Made by a program: the position numbers and the translations under genes | Shown: positions 50,448 through 58,969 of the stretch, piece after piece | Layout: each line of letters starts with the position of its first letter | Numbering within the stretch: the first letter of the stretch is position 1 | The notes under the pieces: model-generated | The model's database searches: none | The model's input: only the letters and a program-made list of their open reading frames with translations | Told to the model about the DNA's origin: nothing | Source: Kribbella sp. CA-293567 | Lineage (GTDB): Bacteria; Actinomycetota; Actinomycetes; Propionibacteriales; Kribbellaceae | Direction of reading: 5' to 3' | Length of the DNA: 64,000 nucleotides | NCBI RefSeq assembly: GCF_027627575.1 | Contig: NZ_CP114065.1 | Location: 7,316,001 to 7,380,000 of the forward strand

Positions 50448-52874
50448 ATGCGCGTAAGGGATAAGGACGATCGAGGCGTCGTCCAGTCAGTGGTTCTGTT
50501 CCTGGGGGTGAGCGTCCTTTCGGGCGCTCTGGCAGCGGGGCTGGCGATCCCGTTCGCCGGACTGGCGGGCTTCAGCACGGAGAAGACAGCCGAGACCCTG
50601 CAGGACCTGCCGCAGGAGCTGACGACTGTTCCACCCTCGCGGCTGACCAAGATCTACACTTCCGACCGCAAGCTGGTCGCGACGCTCTACGAGCAGAACC
50701 GGGTGCCGCTGACCTCGCTGTCGCAGGTCAATCCGATCATGCAGAAGGCGATCGTCGCGATCGAGGACGACCGGTACTTCGAGCACGGTGCGCTGGACGC
50801 GAAGGGCACCCTGCGCGCGCTCGTTCGCAACCAGAGCAACGGTGAGGTCCAGCAGGGCGGCTCCAGCATCACCCAGCAGTACGTGAAGCTGAGCCTGGTC
50901 GAGAAGGCCAACGCGATCGGTGACGCCGAGGCGATCGCGGACGCCACCGCCGACACCTACGAACGCAAGATCGCCGAACTGCGCTACGCGATCGCGGTCG
51001 AGAAGCAGTTCTCCAAGCAGGAGATCCTGCTCAAGTACCTGAACCTCGCGAACTTCGGCGACGGCTCGTACGGCGTGGAGGCCGCCGCCCGGCACTACTT
51101 CAACACCACGGCGGCGAAGCTGACCCTGCCGCAGGCCGCGATGCTGGCCGGCCTGGTGAAGAACCCGACCGGCTACGACCCGACCAACTCCCCGAGCCGC
51201 GCGAAGGAACGCCGCGACACCGTGCTGTTCCGGATGCGCGAGCTGAACGTCATCTCCGCCAAGCAGTACAACGACGCGAAGAAGACCCGGGTCCTGAACG
51301 GTCCGGTCAAGAAGGTCCTGAACGGCTGCGCCAACTCGCCGTACCCGTTCTACTGCGAATACGTCGTGTCGAAGCTGATGGACAACCCGGCCTTCGGCAA
51401 GACCGACAAGGCTCGGGAGCACTACATCAAGACGGCCGGCATCACGGTCATCACGTCGCTGGACAGCAAGATGCAGGCGGCCGCCCAGAAGTCGATCGAC
51501 CAGCACAGCAAGCCCAACGACGACGCGGTCGCGGCGATCACGATGGTCGAGCCCGGCACCGGCCTGGTGAAGGCGATGGTGCAGAGCCGGCCGTACGGGA
51601 GCGGCAAGAACCAGACGGCGTACAACCTGAACGTGGAGAAGTCCTACAAGGGCGGGTACGGCGGGTTCCAGAACGGTTCGACGATGAAGGCGCTCACCGT
51701 CGCCGCCGCGATCCAGAAGGGCTTCCCGCTCACCTACCGGATTCCCTCGCCGAGCCCGCTGCCGCTGAGCAAGGTCAAGTTCCAGACCTGCTCGGGGACC
51801 ACGTACGCCCCCGAGTACAACCCCAAGAACTCGACCAAGGCGTCGGCCGAGCCGACGATGGTCGAAGCCGCTCAGAAGTCCACCAACACCTACTTCCTGC
51901 AGCTCTCGCAGCGCACCGGCCTCTGCCCGATCGCCAAGCTCGCCACCAGTATGGGCATGTACAACGCGCAGTCCGGTGAGCCGCTGGAGCAGGTGGTCTC
52001 GATGACTCTCGGTGTCGACTACGTGACCCCGCTGATGATGGCCAACGCCTACGCGACGTTCGCCGCTCGCGGCAACTACTGCACGCCGCAGATCATCACG
52101 TCGGTGCAGAACTACAAGGGCAGCCAGATCGTTACTCCTGGTCCGAGCTGCAAGCAGGTGCTTGCTCCGGAGGTCGCCGACGGCGTCAGCGAGGTGCTGC
52201 ATCAGGTGATGGAGCCGGGCGGTACGGGCTCGAAGCTGAAGTTCGGCAAGAGCGACCTGGCCGGCAAGACCGGAACGATCCAGGACAACGAGGCAGTCTG
52301 GTACGCCGGCTACTCCAACAAGCTCGCCACCGCATCGGTCGTCGCCGACGCGGACCTGCCGTACCGAAACCTGATCAATCAGACGCTCGACGGGAGGCCG
52401 ATGCGGGATGCCTCCGGTTCGGGCACCGCCGGTCCGCTCTGGAAGACCGCCATGCAGGGCGCGCTCGCAGGCCTGCCGACGACCAAGTTCACCGCCCCGA
52501 CGGACAAGACCCGCCGCGGCGACGTGAAGGACCTCCCCTTCGTGAACGGCATGAGCCCCGAAGAGGCGGCCAACAAGCTGCGTGGACTGGGCTTCGAGGC
52601 CGAGATCGTGCCTGGCCAGGTCAACTCGGTCGAGACCGCCGGCACGGTCGCCTACACCACCCCCCGGCAGGCCGACGGCGCGCCCGAAGGCTCGAAGGTG
52701 ATGATCTTCGTCTCCAACGGCAGCATGGGCCAGACCCAGCCGCCGCCCACCTCTCCGGGCATCCCGAACCCTCCGAACCCCCCGGTCCCGCCGAACACCG
52801 GCAAACCCGGCGGCCCGATCACCCCAGGCTGTCCGCCCTGGCACCCGAAGTACCCGAACTGCGGCGGCCGCTAG
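50448..52874 (+). CDS. Class A penicillin-binding protein with PASTA domain (PonA2-like)
   Basis: The 808-residue bifunctional enzyme has a membrane anchor at 12-42 and a GT51 glycosyltransferase domain with E106 in AIEDDRYFEHG. The transpeptidase domain follows, with S411-TMK, S478-TN and K607-TG. A PASTA domain around 680-745 (LPFVNGMSPEEAANKLRGLG) and a proline-rich tail end the protein. It builds and cross-links peptidoglycan outside the membrane. It corresponds to PonA2 (Rv3682), after the ArsA pair. A probable leaderless promoter precedes it. Confidence 0.93.
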   Translation: MRVRDKDDRGVVQSVVLFLGVSVLSGALAAGLAIPFAGLAGFSTEKTAETLQDLPQELTTVPPSRLTKIYTSDRKLVATLYEQNRVPLTSLSQVNPIMQKAIVAIEDDRYFEHGALDAKGTLRALVRNQSNGEVQQGGSSITQQYVKLSLVEKANAIGDAEAIADATADTYERKIAELRYAIAVEKQFSKQEILLKYLNLANFGDGSYGVEAAARHYFNTTAAKLTLPQAAMLAGLVKNPTGYDPTNSPSRAKERRDTVLFRMRELNVISAKQYNDAKKTRVLNGPVKKVLNGCANSPYPFYCEYVVSKLMDNPAFGKTDKAREHYIKTAGITVITSLDSKMQAAAQKSIDQHSKPNDDAVAAITMVEPGTGLVKAMVQSRPYGSGKNQTAYNLNVEKSYKGGYGGFQNGSTMKALTVAAAIQKGFPLTYRIPSPSPLPLSKVKFQTCSGTTYAPEYNPKNSTKASAEPTMVEAAQKSTNTYFLQLSQRTGLCPIAKLATSMGMYNAQSGEPLEQVVSMTLGVDYVTPLMMANAYATFAARGNYCTPQIITSVQNYKGSQIVTPGPSCKQVLAPEVADGVSEVLHQVMEPGGTGSKLKFGKSDLAGKTGTIQDNEAVWYAGYSNKLATASVVADADLPYRNLINQTLDGRPMRDASGSGTAGPLWKTAMQGALAGLPTTKFTAPTDKTRRGDVKDLPFVNGMSPEEAANKLRGLGFEAEIVPGQVNSVETAGTVAYTTPRQADGAPEGSKVMIFVSNGSMGQTQPPPTSPGIPNPPNPPVPPNTGKPGGPITPGCPPWHPKYPNCGGR

Positions 52875-52887
52875 CCTCAGCGAAGTC

Positions 52888-52918
52888 GAAGGCCTCGTCC
52901 ACACCGGACGAGGCCTTC
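52888..52918. terminator. Bidirectional terminator between convergent genes
   Basis: A perfect 13-base stem GAAGGCCTCGTCC (52888-52900) with 52906-52918 and a 5-base loop lies between the PBP stop at 52874 and the leftward gene ending at 52930. T-rich bases follow on the rightward side. Confidence 0.8.
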
Positions 52919-52929
52919 TTCAGTACGCC

Positions 52930-53526
52930 TTACCAGCGGTCTCGTTCGGGTTGTTGCAGGGACCACCAAAGCGCTGCCGCAACGAACGAACCGATGGCGA
53001 CGAGTGTCGAGGTGAGGGATTGTGTGGTCGCCAGGACCCAAGCCCATGACTCGAAGGTGCCATCGCGGTTGTTGCCGACCAGGGTAGCGGTGACGAAGTA
53101 CGCGGCAGGAGCGATCCAGGCCGCCCCGCCGCCGAGGAGACGCACACCCATGAGGCAGATCGCAGTCAGGAAGAGGAAGCGCGGGATCGTCACGTCGGGA
53201 TGTTCCGCCAACAAGAGGGCGGGCAGGACCGCGACAGCGGCCACAGCGCTGATCCTGCACAGGCGCAAGAACGATCTGCCTCGAGGGCTGGTGACCGACA
53301 CGGCCGGCACGGGTTCGCGGGTTGCAATGCAGACCAGCACCGCGGCCAGCGCCGGCAACACGAGATCGACACTGACCTGAACCGGAGCGACAGCCCGCAG
53401 GCTGGGCAGGTCGACCACGGTGCGGGTGAATCCCATCGCGGCCCAGACAACGACCGTACCCACTAAAGCGAGGTCGATCCCATGGCCGCGCAGATAGCTT
53501 CGGGCAATCGGCAAGTTCAGTGTCAT
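52930..53526 (-). CDS. Six-helix membrane protein, second permease of an ABC cassette
   Basis: The 198-residue protein has about six hydrophobic segments and begins MTLNLPIARSYLRGHGIDLA. No ATPase or substrate motif is seen. Its ATG overlaps the stop of the larger membrane protein as ATGA, so both act with the ABC ATPase upstream. It could be a truncated ABC-2 permease or an immunity or accessory protein. Assignment is from context. Confidence 0.6.
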   Translation of the reverse strand: MTLNLPIARSYLRGHGIDLALVGTVVVWAAMGFTRTVVDLPSLRAVAPVQVSVDLVLPALAAVLVCIATREPVPAVSVTSPRGRSFLRLCRISAVAAVAVLPALLLAEHPDVTIPRFLFLTAICLMGVRLLGGGAAWIAPAAYFVTATLVGNNRDGTFESWAWVLATTQSLTSTLVAIGSFVAAALWWSLQQPERDRW

Positions 53527-54779
53527 GGGCAGCGGCTCGCTGCCGCCGCCAGAGCACGTACAGCGGGTTCTTGTTGTTCTGGTCGAAGTTTCACCAGTTG
53601 CATCGCCTCTTTTGAGACGCCTACCTGGCTTGCGCCGACCCGGAGCAGCAGCCAGTCGAACAACGTCGATCGACGTGCCGAAATAACCGGATCGCCCGCG
53701 CACGGCGGCGCTTCCGGCAGTACTGCGGCCGCAAGCGCAAGGTAGAGGTCGACGGTAGGCGTCCGGACCGGCATCGAGGATGCAGAGAGCCCGCCGGGCA
53801 ATTGGAGGACCCCCAGTCCCTCACGTCGCTGCTGCAGAGTGCCTGGCTCGCCCACCTCCGCCGGCAACGGTACGGAGCCCTTGGCTACCACCGCGATCTT
53901 TGCAGCCGCCTCGGAAGCCGCCGGAAGGGCTGCCACATGCTCCGGCCAAACACAGACAGGCATCGATCCGGTCGAGCACACTCGGTTCTCGGTGTCGGAA
54001 CGGATCACAGCGTCCGCGTAGAGATCGCCGGGCAGGGTGACTGCCAAAGCCAGAGCTGCAACGGCCGAAGCGCCGGCGACCACAAGGCGCCAACTGCGTC
54101 CGGCTACCCAGACCACTACAGCGCTCACGCCAACCGCGAGAGTCAACCCGATGCGCTGTGCAGTGAGAGCCGCGTTGGGCTGGTTCCAGCCGAAGTACGC
54201 CGTGCTGGGGTCGATGGGGCTGACGAACCTCAGCCCACCAGCCAGATACGTGACGCCGAGGATCGCGATCACACTGGCGATGCTCACCAGGCCGACAGTG
54301 ATCGGCGTAGTGGCGAATCGAGCCAGCGCCGCGCCTGCGGCTGCCGCAGTGCCTATCGCTGAAACGCCAAGGAGATAGAGCAGAACGATTCGCCAGTCAG
54401 GCAGTCCATCGACGATTGCTCTGACTGCCGCCATTCCGTTGGCTGCCGTCAACGCCGCCACGCCCCAAACCGAGACGGCGAGAGCGGATACCAGGCACAG
54501 ACCGGCCTCGCCGCGGACAGTCGTCCTGGCTACCGACGCAAGGCCAGATGAGACCGAACTCTGTCGGCGAAGGGCCGTGACGCCGAAGCAGAGTGGGCCG
54601 ACCAGCATCACCGTGACGCTGGCCAGCGTCACCGAGTTGTACCAGCCGGGGAGTACCGTCCCGGCGCGCGCACCGATGATGATCGCCACCAGTACGCCGA
54701 GCGCGCCCGGCCACATCACCGCCGGATGCGCTGCCTCCGCTGCCACGCACTGAACCGTTCGGCGCGCAGAGGTTGTCAC
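53523..54779 (-). CDS. ABC-associated membrane protein with large outside loop
   Basis: The 418-residue protein has about seven membrane segments in residues 15-260, then a hydrophilic part with C-x-x-x-x-x-x-x-C (CSTGSMPVC) and a further soluble region. The GTG at 54779 overlaps the ABC ATPase stop as GTGA and gives a shorter, more natural N-terminus than the open frame to 54872. The layout, ATPase then two membrane proteins, is that of a small ABC-2-type exporter or self-immunity pump. Family unknown. Confidence 0.6.
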   Translation of the reverse strand: MTTSARRTVQCVAAEAAHPAVMWPGALGVLVAIIIGARAGTVLPGWYNSVTLASVTVMLVGPLCFGVTALRRQSSVSSGLASVARTTVRGEAGLCLVSALAVSVWGVAALTAANGMAAVRAIVDGLPDWRIVLLYLLGVSAIGTAAAAGAALARFATTPITVGLVSIASVIAILGVTYLAGGLRFVSPIDPSTAYFGWNQPNAALTAQRIGLTLAVGVSAVVVWVAGRSWRLVVAGASAVAALALAVTLPGDLYADAVIRSDTENRVCSTGSMPVCVWPEHVAALPAASEAAAKIAVVAKGSVPLPAEVGEPGTLQQRREGLGVLQLPGGLSASSMPVRTPTVDLYLALAAAVLPEAPPCAGDPVISARRSTLFDWLLLRVGASQVGVSKEAMQLVKLRPEQQEPAVRALAAAASRCP

Positions 54780-55513
54780 CCTGCCACGCCCTCGGCATGG
54801 TGGCGCGCGCGTCTGAGGATCTCCAGGTAGCCGGCCTCCACAGCGGCTGCCGAAACGATCTCGGCACCGCACAGTTCACCGATCGACCCACTGAACAACA
54901 CCCGACCTGCATCGATGACCACCACCTGGTCACAAGTTGAGGCGACATCGTCGGTGATATGAGTAGCCATCAGCACCGTGTGCTCTGTGCCGAGTCGCGC
55001 TATCAGGTCCAGGAACTGGCGGCGTTGTTCAGGGTCAAGACCGACAGTCGGCTCGTCGAGGACCAACAGCGACGGCCGGTTGACCAGGGCCTGCGCCACG
55101 CCGAGCCGTTGCTGTTGGCCACCACTCAAGGTCCGGATCTTCTTCCCGGCTCGATTCTCCAGCCCGACCGCGGCCAGCGCGGAGCCGATCTGCTCGTCGA
55201 CGACGGACGACGGAACCTTCCGCAACCAGGCGACGTAGCGCAGAAAGTCCCGGCACTCGTATCCACCCGGCGGTCGTAGATTCTGCGGCAGATAGCCGAG
55301 CCGTGCAGACTCGACAGCCGATCCGCCGACTGTGATAGATCCGCGAGTCGCCGCACGCGCGCCAGTGACCACCGACAACAATGTCGTCTTGCCGGCTCCG
55401 TTCGGGCCCAACAGGCCGATGACGGCGCCGGACACGGCGAAGGTCAGATCGTGGAGAATCTCGGCCCGACCATATCCAGCCACAAGATTATTGACTCTGA
55501 ACTCTGTGGTCAC
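54776..55513 (-). CDS. ABC transporter ATP-binding protein
   Basis: The 245-residue ATPase has Walker A GPNGAGKTTLL, Q-loop LPQNLRPPG, signature LSGGQQQRLG, Walker B LLVLDEPTVGLDP and the H-loop histidine in MATHITDD. It resembles the drug-efflux/ABC-2 class (CcmA-like). It starts with GTG 14 bases after the secreted small-protein gene and overlaps the membrane protein gene. The four genes form one leftward operon that breaks the otherwise conserved order of ponA and the metallophosphoesterase gene. Confidence 0.9.
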   Translation of the reverse strand: MTTEFRVNNLVAGYGRAEILHDLTFAVSGAVIGLLGPNGAGKTTLLSVVTGARAATRGSITVGGSAVESARLGYLPQNLRPPGGYECRDFLRYVAWLRKVPSSVVDEQIGSALAAVGLENRAGKKIRTLSGGQQQRLGVAQALVNRPSLLVLDEPTVGLDPEQRRQFLDLIARLGTEHTVLMATHITDDVASTCDQVVVIDAGRVLFSGSIGELCGAEIVSAAAVEAGYLEILRRARHHAEGVAG

Positions 55514-55527
55514 TGGCTAATCGTGCC

Positions 55528-55944
55528 TCAAGGCGTCTGGGTGCGGCCGTAGGCGTTGGCGTTGCGGCCGGCGCCTGACGCGTACGACCATCCGACGGTG
55601 ACGTGGTGGCTGGCGTTCGCCAGTGACACCGGCGCCTGGCAGTGCGCCGCCGCGCGGTACCCCAACTGCGGCGTCCACGACCGGCGGATGTCGGGCTGGG
55701 CCGTCCTGTTCTGGAAGAGCTCTGCCGCGAAGGTGTTGGAGGACGTTGCGCCCGGAGCGTCCGCACAGAGTTTCACGGTCCTGGACCCGTTGCAGTTGTT
55801 GCTCTCAGCATTACCGGCGGAAATGCCGTAATAGAACACCAGAGAACAAGACCCTCGAACGAACGTACCGGAGTCGGCATAGGCGACCCCGGCGCCACCC
55901 GCCAAGGCCAGGGCAAGGACAACTGACGCTTTGAAAATCTTCAT
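55528..55944 (-). CDS. Small secreted protein with four cysteines, heading the ABC operon
   Basis: The 138-residue product has a signal peptide (MKIFKASVVLALALAGGAGV, cut near AYA-D) and a mature region with four cysteines (GSCS, NNCNG, KLCAD, AHCQA), likely two disulfides. It ends in a Gly/Asn/Tyr-rich tail. GGGAGG precedes the ATG at 55944. It is not a family I know. First position in an operon with an ABC ATPase and two membrane proteins recalls the layout of lactococcin-972-type bacteriocins, but there is no clear sequence match. Confidence 0.65.
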   Translation of the reverse strand: MKIFKASVVLALALAGGAGVAYADSGTFVRGSCSLVFYYGISAGNAESNNCNGSRTVKLCADAPGATSSNTFAAELFQNRTAQPDIRRSWTPQLGYRAAAHCQAPVSLANASHHVTVGWSYASGAGRNANAYGRTQTP

Positions 55945-56110
55945 TCTGTGCCTCCCGATCGACGTCACGGCGGCGCAGGAGCACATCCAGCGGCGAAAGG
56001 AGCTTTCCTGGCCGGCAGCGGATGTGATCCGCGCATGGGAAACCTATTGACGGGCGGACGTCGAAACAATGCGTGAGGGGAGAACTGCAGCTTGTTGCAA
56101 ACTACGGAAC

Positions 56111-56578
56111 TCAGGCGCCGAGTTGGCGCTTCACCTCGGCGGAGACGGTGCCGCCGTCGGCTTTGCCTTTGACCTTGGGCTGGAGGGCGCCCATGACCTT
56201 GCCGATGCCGCGGGGGCCGAGTTCGGCGGCGCCGGTGGCGGCGATGGTTTCGGTGACCAGGGCGGTGATCTCCTCGAGGGTGAGCTGCTCGGGGAGGTAC
56301 TCGGCGAGGATGTCCGCCTCGGCCTGCTCCTTGACCGCCAGTTCCTCGCGGCCGGCGTCGCGGTACGCCGTGACCGACTCGCGGCGCTTCTTCGCCTCGG
56401 CGGTCAGCACGTCGAGGATCTCGGCGTCCGAGAGCTCGCGGGCCTCCTTGCCGGCCACCTCGGCCTTCGTCACGGCCGTGAGCGCCATCCGCAGGGTCGA
56501 CTTGCGGAGATCGTCGCGCGCCTTCAGGGCGGCGGTCATGTCGTCGTGCAGGCGCTTCTTCATCTCGGAGTTGGACAT
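56111..56578 (-). CDS. GatB/YqeY domain protein
   Basis: The 155-residue protein matches the YqeY family: SEMKKRLHDDMTAALKARDD at the start and YLPEQLTLEEITALV in the middle, a fold shared with the tail of GatB, which binds tRNA. YqeY is thought to aid tRNA amidation or have a related housekeeping role. The ATG at 56578 was preferred to the GTG at 56584 by family length. It is divergent from the metallophosphoesterase gene, a neighbourhood often seen in Actinobacteria. Confidence 0.88.
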   Translation of the reverse strand: MSNSEMKKRLHDDMTAALKARDDLRKSTLRMALTAVTKAEVAGKEARELSDAEILDVLTAEAKKRRESVTAYRDAGREELAVKEQAEADILAEYLPEQLTLEEITALVTETIAATGAAELGPRGIGKVMGALQPKVKGKADGGTVSAEVKRQLGA

Positions 56579-56604
56579 GCCCACGATTGTGGCAGGCTGG
56601 AGAA

Positions 56605-57567
56605 ATGAGTTTCCGGGGGCTTGCCAGAACGACTCTGAAGTCTGCTGCGGTGGTTGCGGCGGCGGGTGCTGCCTGTGTCACGTACGCCGCGGCCGTCGAG
56701 GTGCGGTGGTTCACGTTGCGGCGGGTGACGGTGCCGGTGCTGCCGGTCGGGGCGGCGCCGCTCAAGGTGCTGCATCTGTCCGACCTGCACCTGATGCCGA
56801 ACCAGCAGAAGAAGATTCGCTGGGTCAACGACCTGGCGGGGCTCGAGCCGGATCTGATCGTGAACACTGGCGACAACATCTCCCACCCCGACTCGGTGCT
56901 GCCGCTGCTTCGCGCGTACGGCGCACTGCTGGACGTCCCGGGCGTCTTCGTGTTCGGCTCCAACGACTACTGGAAGCCGCACTTCAAGAACCCGGGGAAG
57001 TACCTGCTGCCCGCGCACAAGCAGCGCCACAAGCCGCACGGCCCCGACCTGCCCTTCGAGGAGATGCGGGCGTCGTTCACCGGCGCCGGCTGGGTCGACC
57101 TCAACAACGCCCGTTCCACACTCAAGGTGAACGGGCTGCGGCTCGACTTCGCCGGCACCGACGACCCGCACATCAAACGCGACCGGTACGACGAGGTGGC
57201 GGGTGAGGTGGATCCGGCCGCCGACCTGTCGATCGGCGTGACGCACGCGCCGTACCAGCGGGTGCTGAACAGCTTCGTCGGCGACGGGTATCCGCTGATC
57301 CTGGCCGGGCACACCCACGGCGGTCAGCTCGCAGTGCCGTTCTACGGGGCTCTGGTGACCAACTGCGACCTGGACGCGTCGCGGGTGAAGGGTCTGACCA
57401 CCTGGGGCCACGCAGGCCGCCAGGCGGCGCTGCACGTCTCGGCCGGTCTGGGCACCTCGCCGTACGCTCCGGTGCGCTTCGCCTGCCGCCCGGAAGCGAC
57501 CCTGATCACGCTTGCACCGAAGGCCGGCGAGGCCCTCGCGAGCGACCCTTCACCGGCTCGTGAATAA
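56605..57567 (+). CDS. Membrane-anchored metallophosphoesterase
   Basis: The 320-residue protein has one N-terminal membrane segment (residues 8-28) and a calcineurin-like phosphoesterase domain: LHLSDLHLMP, NTGDN, GSNDY in place of the usual GNHD, VTHAP and LAGHTHGGQ. The family cuts phosphoesters, often of lipids or nucleotides. It matches Rv3683 in the mycobacterial block. The ATG at 56605 has GGAG close upstream; GTG at 56587 would add six residues. Confidence 0.88.
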   Translation: MSFRGLARTTLKSAAVVAAAGAACVTYAAAVEVRWFTLRRVTVPVLPVGAAPLKVLHLSDLHLMPNQQKKIRWVNDLAGLEPDLIVNTGDNISHPDSVLPLLRAYGALLDVPGVFVFGSNDYWKPHFKNPGKYLLPAHKQRHKPHGPDLPFEEMRASFTGAGWVDLNNARSTLKVNGLRLDFAGTDDPHIKRDRYDEVAGEVDPAADLSIGVTHAPYQRVLNSFVGDGYPLILAGHTHGGQLAVPFYGALVTNCDLDASRVKGLTTWGHAGRQAALHVSAGLGTSPYAPVRFACRPEATLITLAPKAGEALASDPSPARE

Positions 57568-57613
57568 CCCGATTTCGTCCCAGCGGTGGGCGCATGTAAG
57601 CTAACGCCGAATT

Positions 57614-57687
57614 CGGGCTGTGGCGCAGCTTGGTAGCGCGCGTCGTTCGGGACGACGAGGTCGCAGGTTCAAATCCTGTCAGCCCGA
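57614..57687 (+). tRNA. tRNA-Pro, anticodon CGG
   Basis: The acceptor stem CGGGCTG (57614-57620) pairs with CAGCCCG (57680-57686). The anticodon stem CGTCG/CGACG encloses the loop TTCGGGA, giving anticodon CGG for codon CCG. The T-arm GCAGG-TTCAAAT-CCTGT is intact, and A57687 is the discriminator base. The 3' CCA is not encoded. Confidence 0.95.
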
Positions 57688-57691
57688 CAGT

Positions 57692-57723
57692 GAAGGCGGT
57701 GGCTCTTCGGAGCCACCGCCTTC
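57692..57723 (+). terminator. Hairpin terminator after tRNA-Pro
   Basis: A perfect 14-base stem (57692-57705 with 57710-57723) closed by a stable TTCG tetraloop begins five bases after the tRNA. Confidence 0.8.
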
Positions 57724-57755
57724 GGTCATTTCCGGACCGAGCCGGCCGGAACGGA

Positions 57756-57761
57756 TAACCT
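57756..57761 (+). promoter_or_regulatory. Probable -10 box (TAACCT), leaderless
   Basis: TAACCT ends six bases before the ATG at 57768. No Shine-Dalgarno sequence is seen. Confidence 0.4.
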
Positions 57762-57767
57762 GCGCCC

Positions 57768-58190
57768 ATGAGCGACGACAAGCCCGAGGTCGAGGGCCGG
57801 TACGACGCACCGCCGCTGCCGCCGCTGCTGATCCTGGCGGTCGTCGGCCTGCTGGCCGGGTTCCTCGCGATCGCGTTGGTCTGGCTGAGCGAACGCGGCT
57901 GCGACCAGGTTCGGGGTACGCCGGACTGCGGCGCGGCCGGGTTCCCGTTGCTCGTCCTCGCCGTGGTGGTCACCGTCGTGCTCGGCGCGATGGCGCTGAG
58001 CCGGCTGGCGATGCCGCATCCGAGACTGGTGGCGTTCCTCGGCGTCGCGTTCATGCTGCTGATCGTGCTCGGGTTCCTGTCGAACGACCTGTTCTCCCCC
58101 TGGACGCTGGTGATCGTCCCGCTGCTGACCGCCATCACCTTCCTAGTCGCACACGTGATCGCCGGACGGTTGGAGCGAGCCGATGCCTGA
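57768..58190 (+). CDS. Small membrane protein, unknown function
   Basis: The 140-residue protein has an acidic, proline-rich N-terminus (MSDDKPEVEGRYDAPPLPP) and four hydrophobic segments near 20-42, 60-80, 87-105 and 110-132. Two cysteines (ERGCDQ, TPDCGA) in the first outside loop could form a disulfide. It overlaps the CBM9-like gene by 8 bases. I do not recognise the family. Confidence 0.65.
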   Translation: MSDDKPEVEGRYDAPPLPPLLILAVVGLLAGFLAIALVWLSERGCDQVRGTPDCGAAGFPLLVLAVVVTVVLGAMALSRLAMPHPRLVAFLGVAFMLLIVLGFLSNDLFSPWTLVIVPLLTAITFLVAHVIAGRLERADA

Positions 58191-58887
58191 ACTTCCCCGC
58201 TACCCCTGCCACCGCACCACCACCCCCCTCCCGCTCGACGGCAGCCTGACCCACCCCGCGTGGGAGCAGGCCCCGTGGACCAGCGACTTCGTCGACATCG
58301 CCGGTCCCGACGCGACCACGCCCCGGTTCCGGACCAGGGCCAAGCTGCTGTACGACGACCAGTACCTGTACGTCGGCGGCCAGCTCGAGGAGCCGCACGT
58401 CTGGTCGACGATGACCGAGCCGAACACCTGGCTGTACGAGGAGAACAACTTCGAGCTGTTCCTCGACCCGGACGGCGACGGCCAGAACTACTACGAGTTC
58501 GAGATCAACCCGCTCGGCACCATCTGGGAGCTCTCCCTCCCCAAGCCGTACTCCGAGGGCGGCGTACCGGTCGACCCGGACAACCTCCCCGGCCTGCGCA
58601 CCGCGGTGCGGATCAACGGCACCCTGAACGACCCGGCCGACACCGACAGCGGCTGGACCGTCGAGGCGGCGTTCCCCTGGGCCGACCTGGCGAAGTACAA
58701 CCTGAACCGGACTCCCCCGGCCGCCGGGGACGAGTGGCGGATGAACCTGATGCGGATCGAGTGGGACCACGAGGTGGTGGACGGCGACTACCGCAAGGGC
58801 AAGCAGCAGGACTTCTGGGTCTGGTCCCCGCAGTACGTCCTGGACATGCACAAGCCCGACCAGTGGGGCGTACTCCGGTTCGAATGA
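58183..58887 (+). CDS. CBM9-like carbohydrate-binding protein
   Basis: The 234-residue protein is built like family 9-like carbohydrate-binding modules: an early WEQAPWTSDF, the strand pair LLYDDQYLYVGGQLEEP, NNFELFLDPDGDGQNYYEFE with acidic metal-site residues, and a late WRMNLMRIEW. It has no signal peptide, so it probably acts inside the cell or is mis-started. Such proteins appear in sugar degradation and sensing without a proven reaction. Its start lies inside the preceding membrane protein gene. Confidence 0.8.
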   Translation: MPELPRYPCHRTTTPLPLDGSLTHPAWEQAPWTSDFVDIAGPDATTPRFRTRAKLLYDDQYLYVGGQLEEPHVWSTMTEPNTWLYEENNFELFLDPDGDGQNYYEFEINPLGTIWELSLPKPYSEGGVPVDPDNLPGLRTAVRINGTLNDPADTDSGWTVEAAFPWADLAKYNLNRTPPAAGDEWRMNLMRIEWDHEVVDGDYRKGKQQDFWVWSPQYVLDMHKPDQWGVLRFE

Positions 58888-58969
58888 CGCCCTGCGCCCC
58901 GTGACCGGCTGATCACTGTGGCGACACGCTGTCACCCCGCTCCCCGCCACAGCCCGGGGCGAGGTGACA

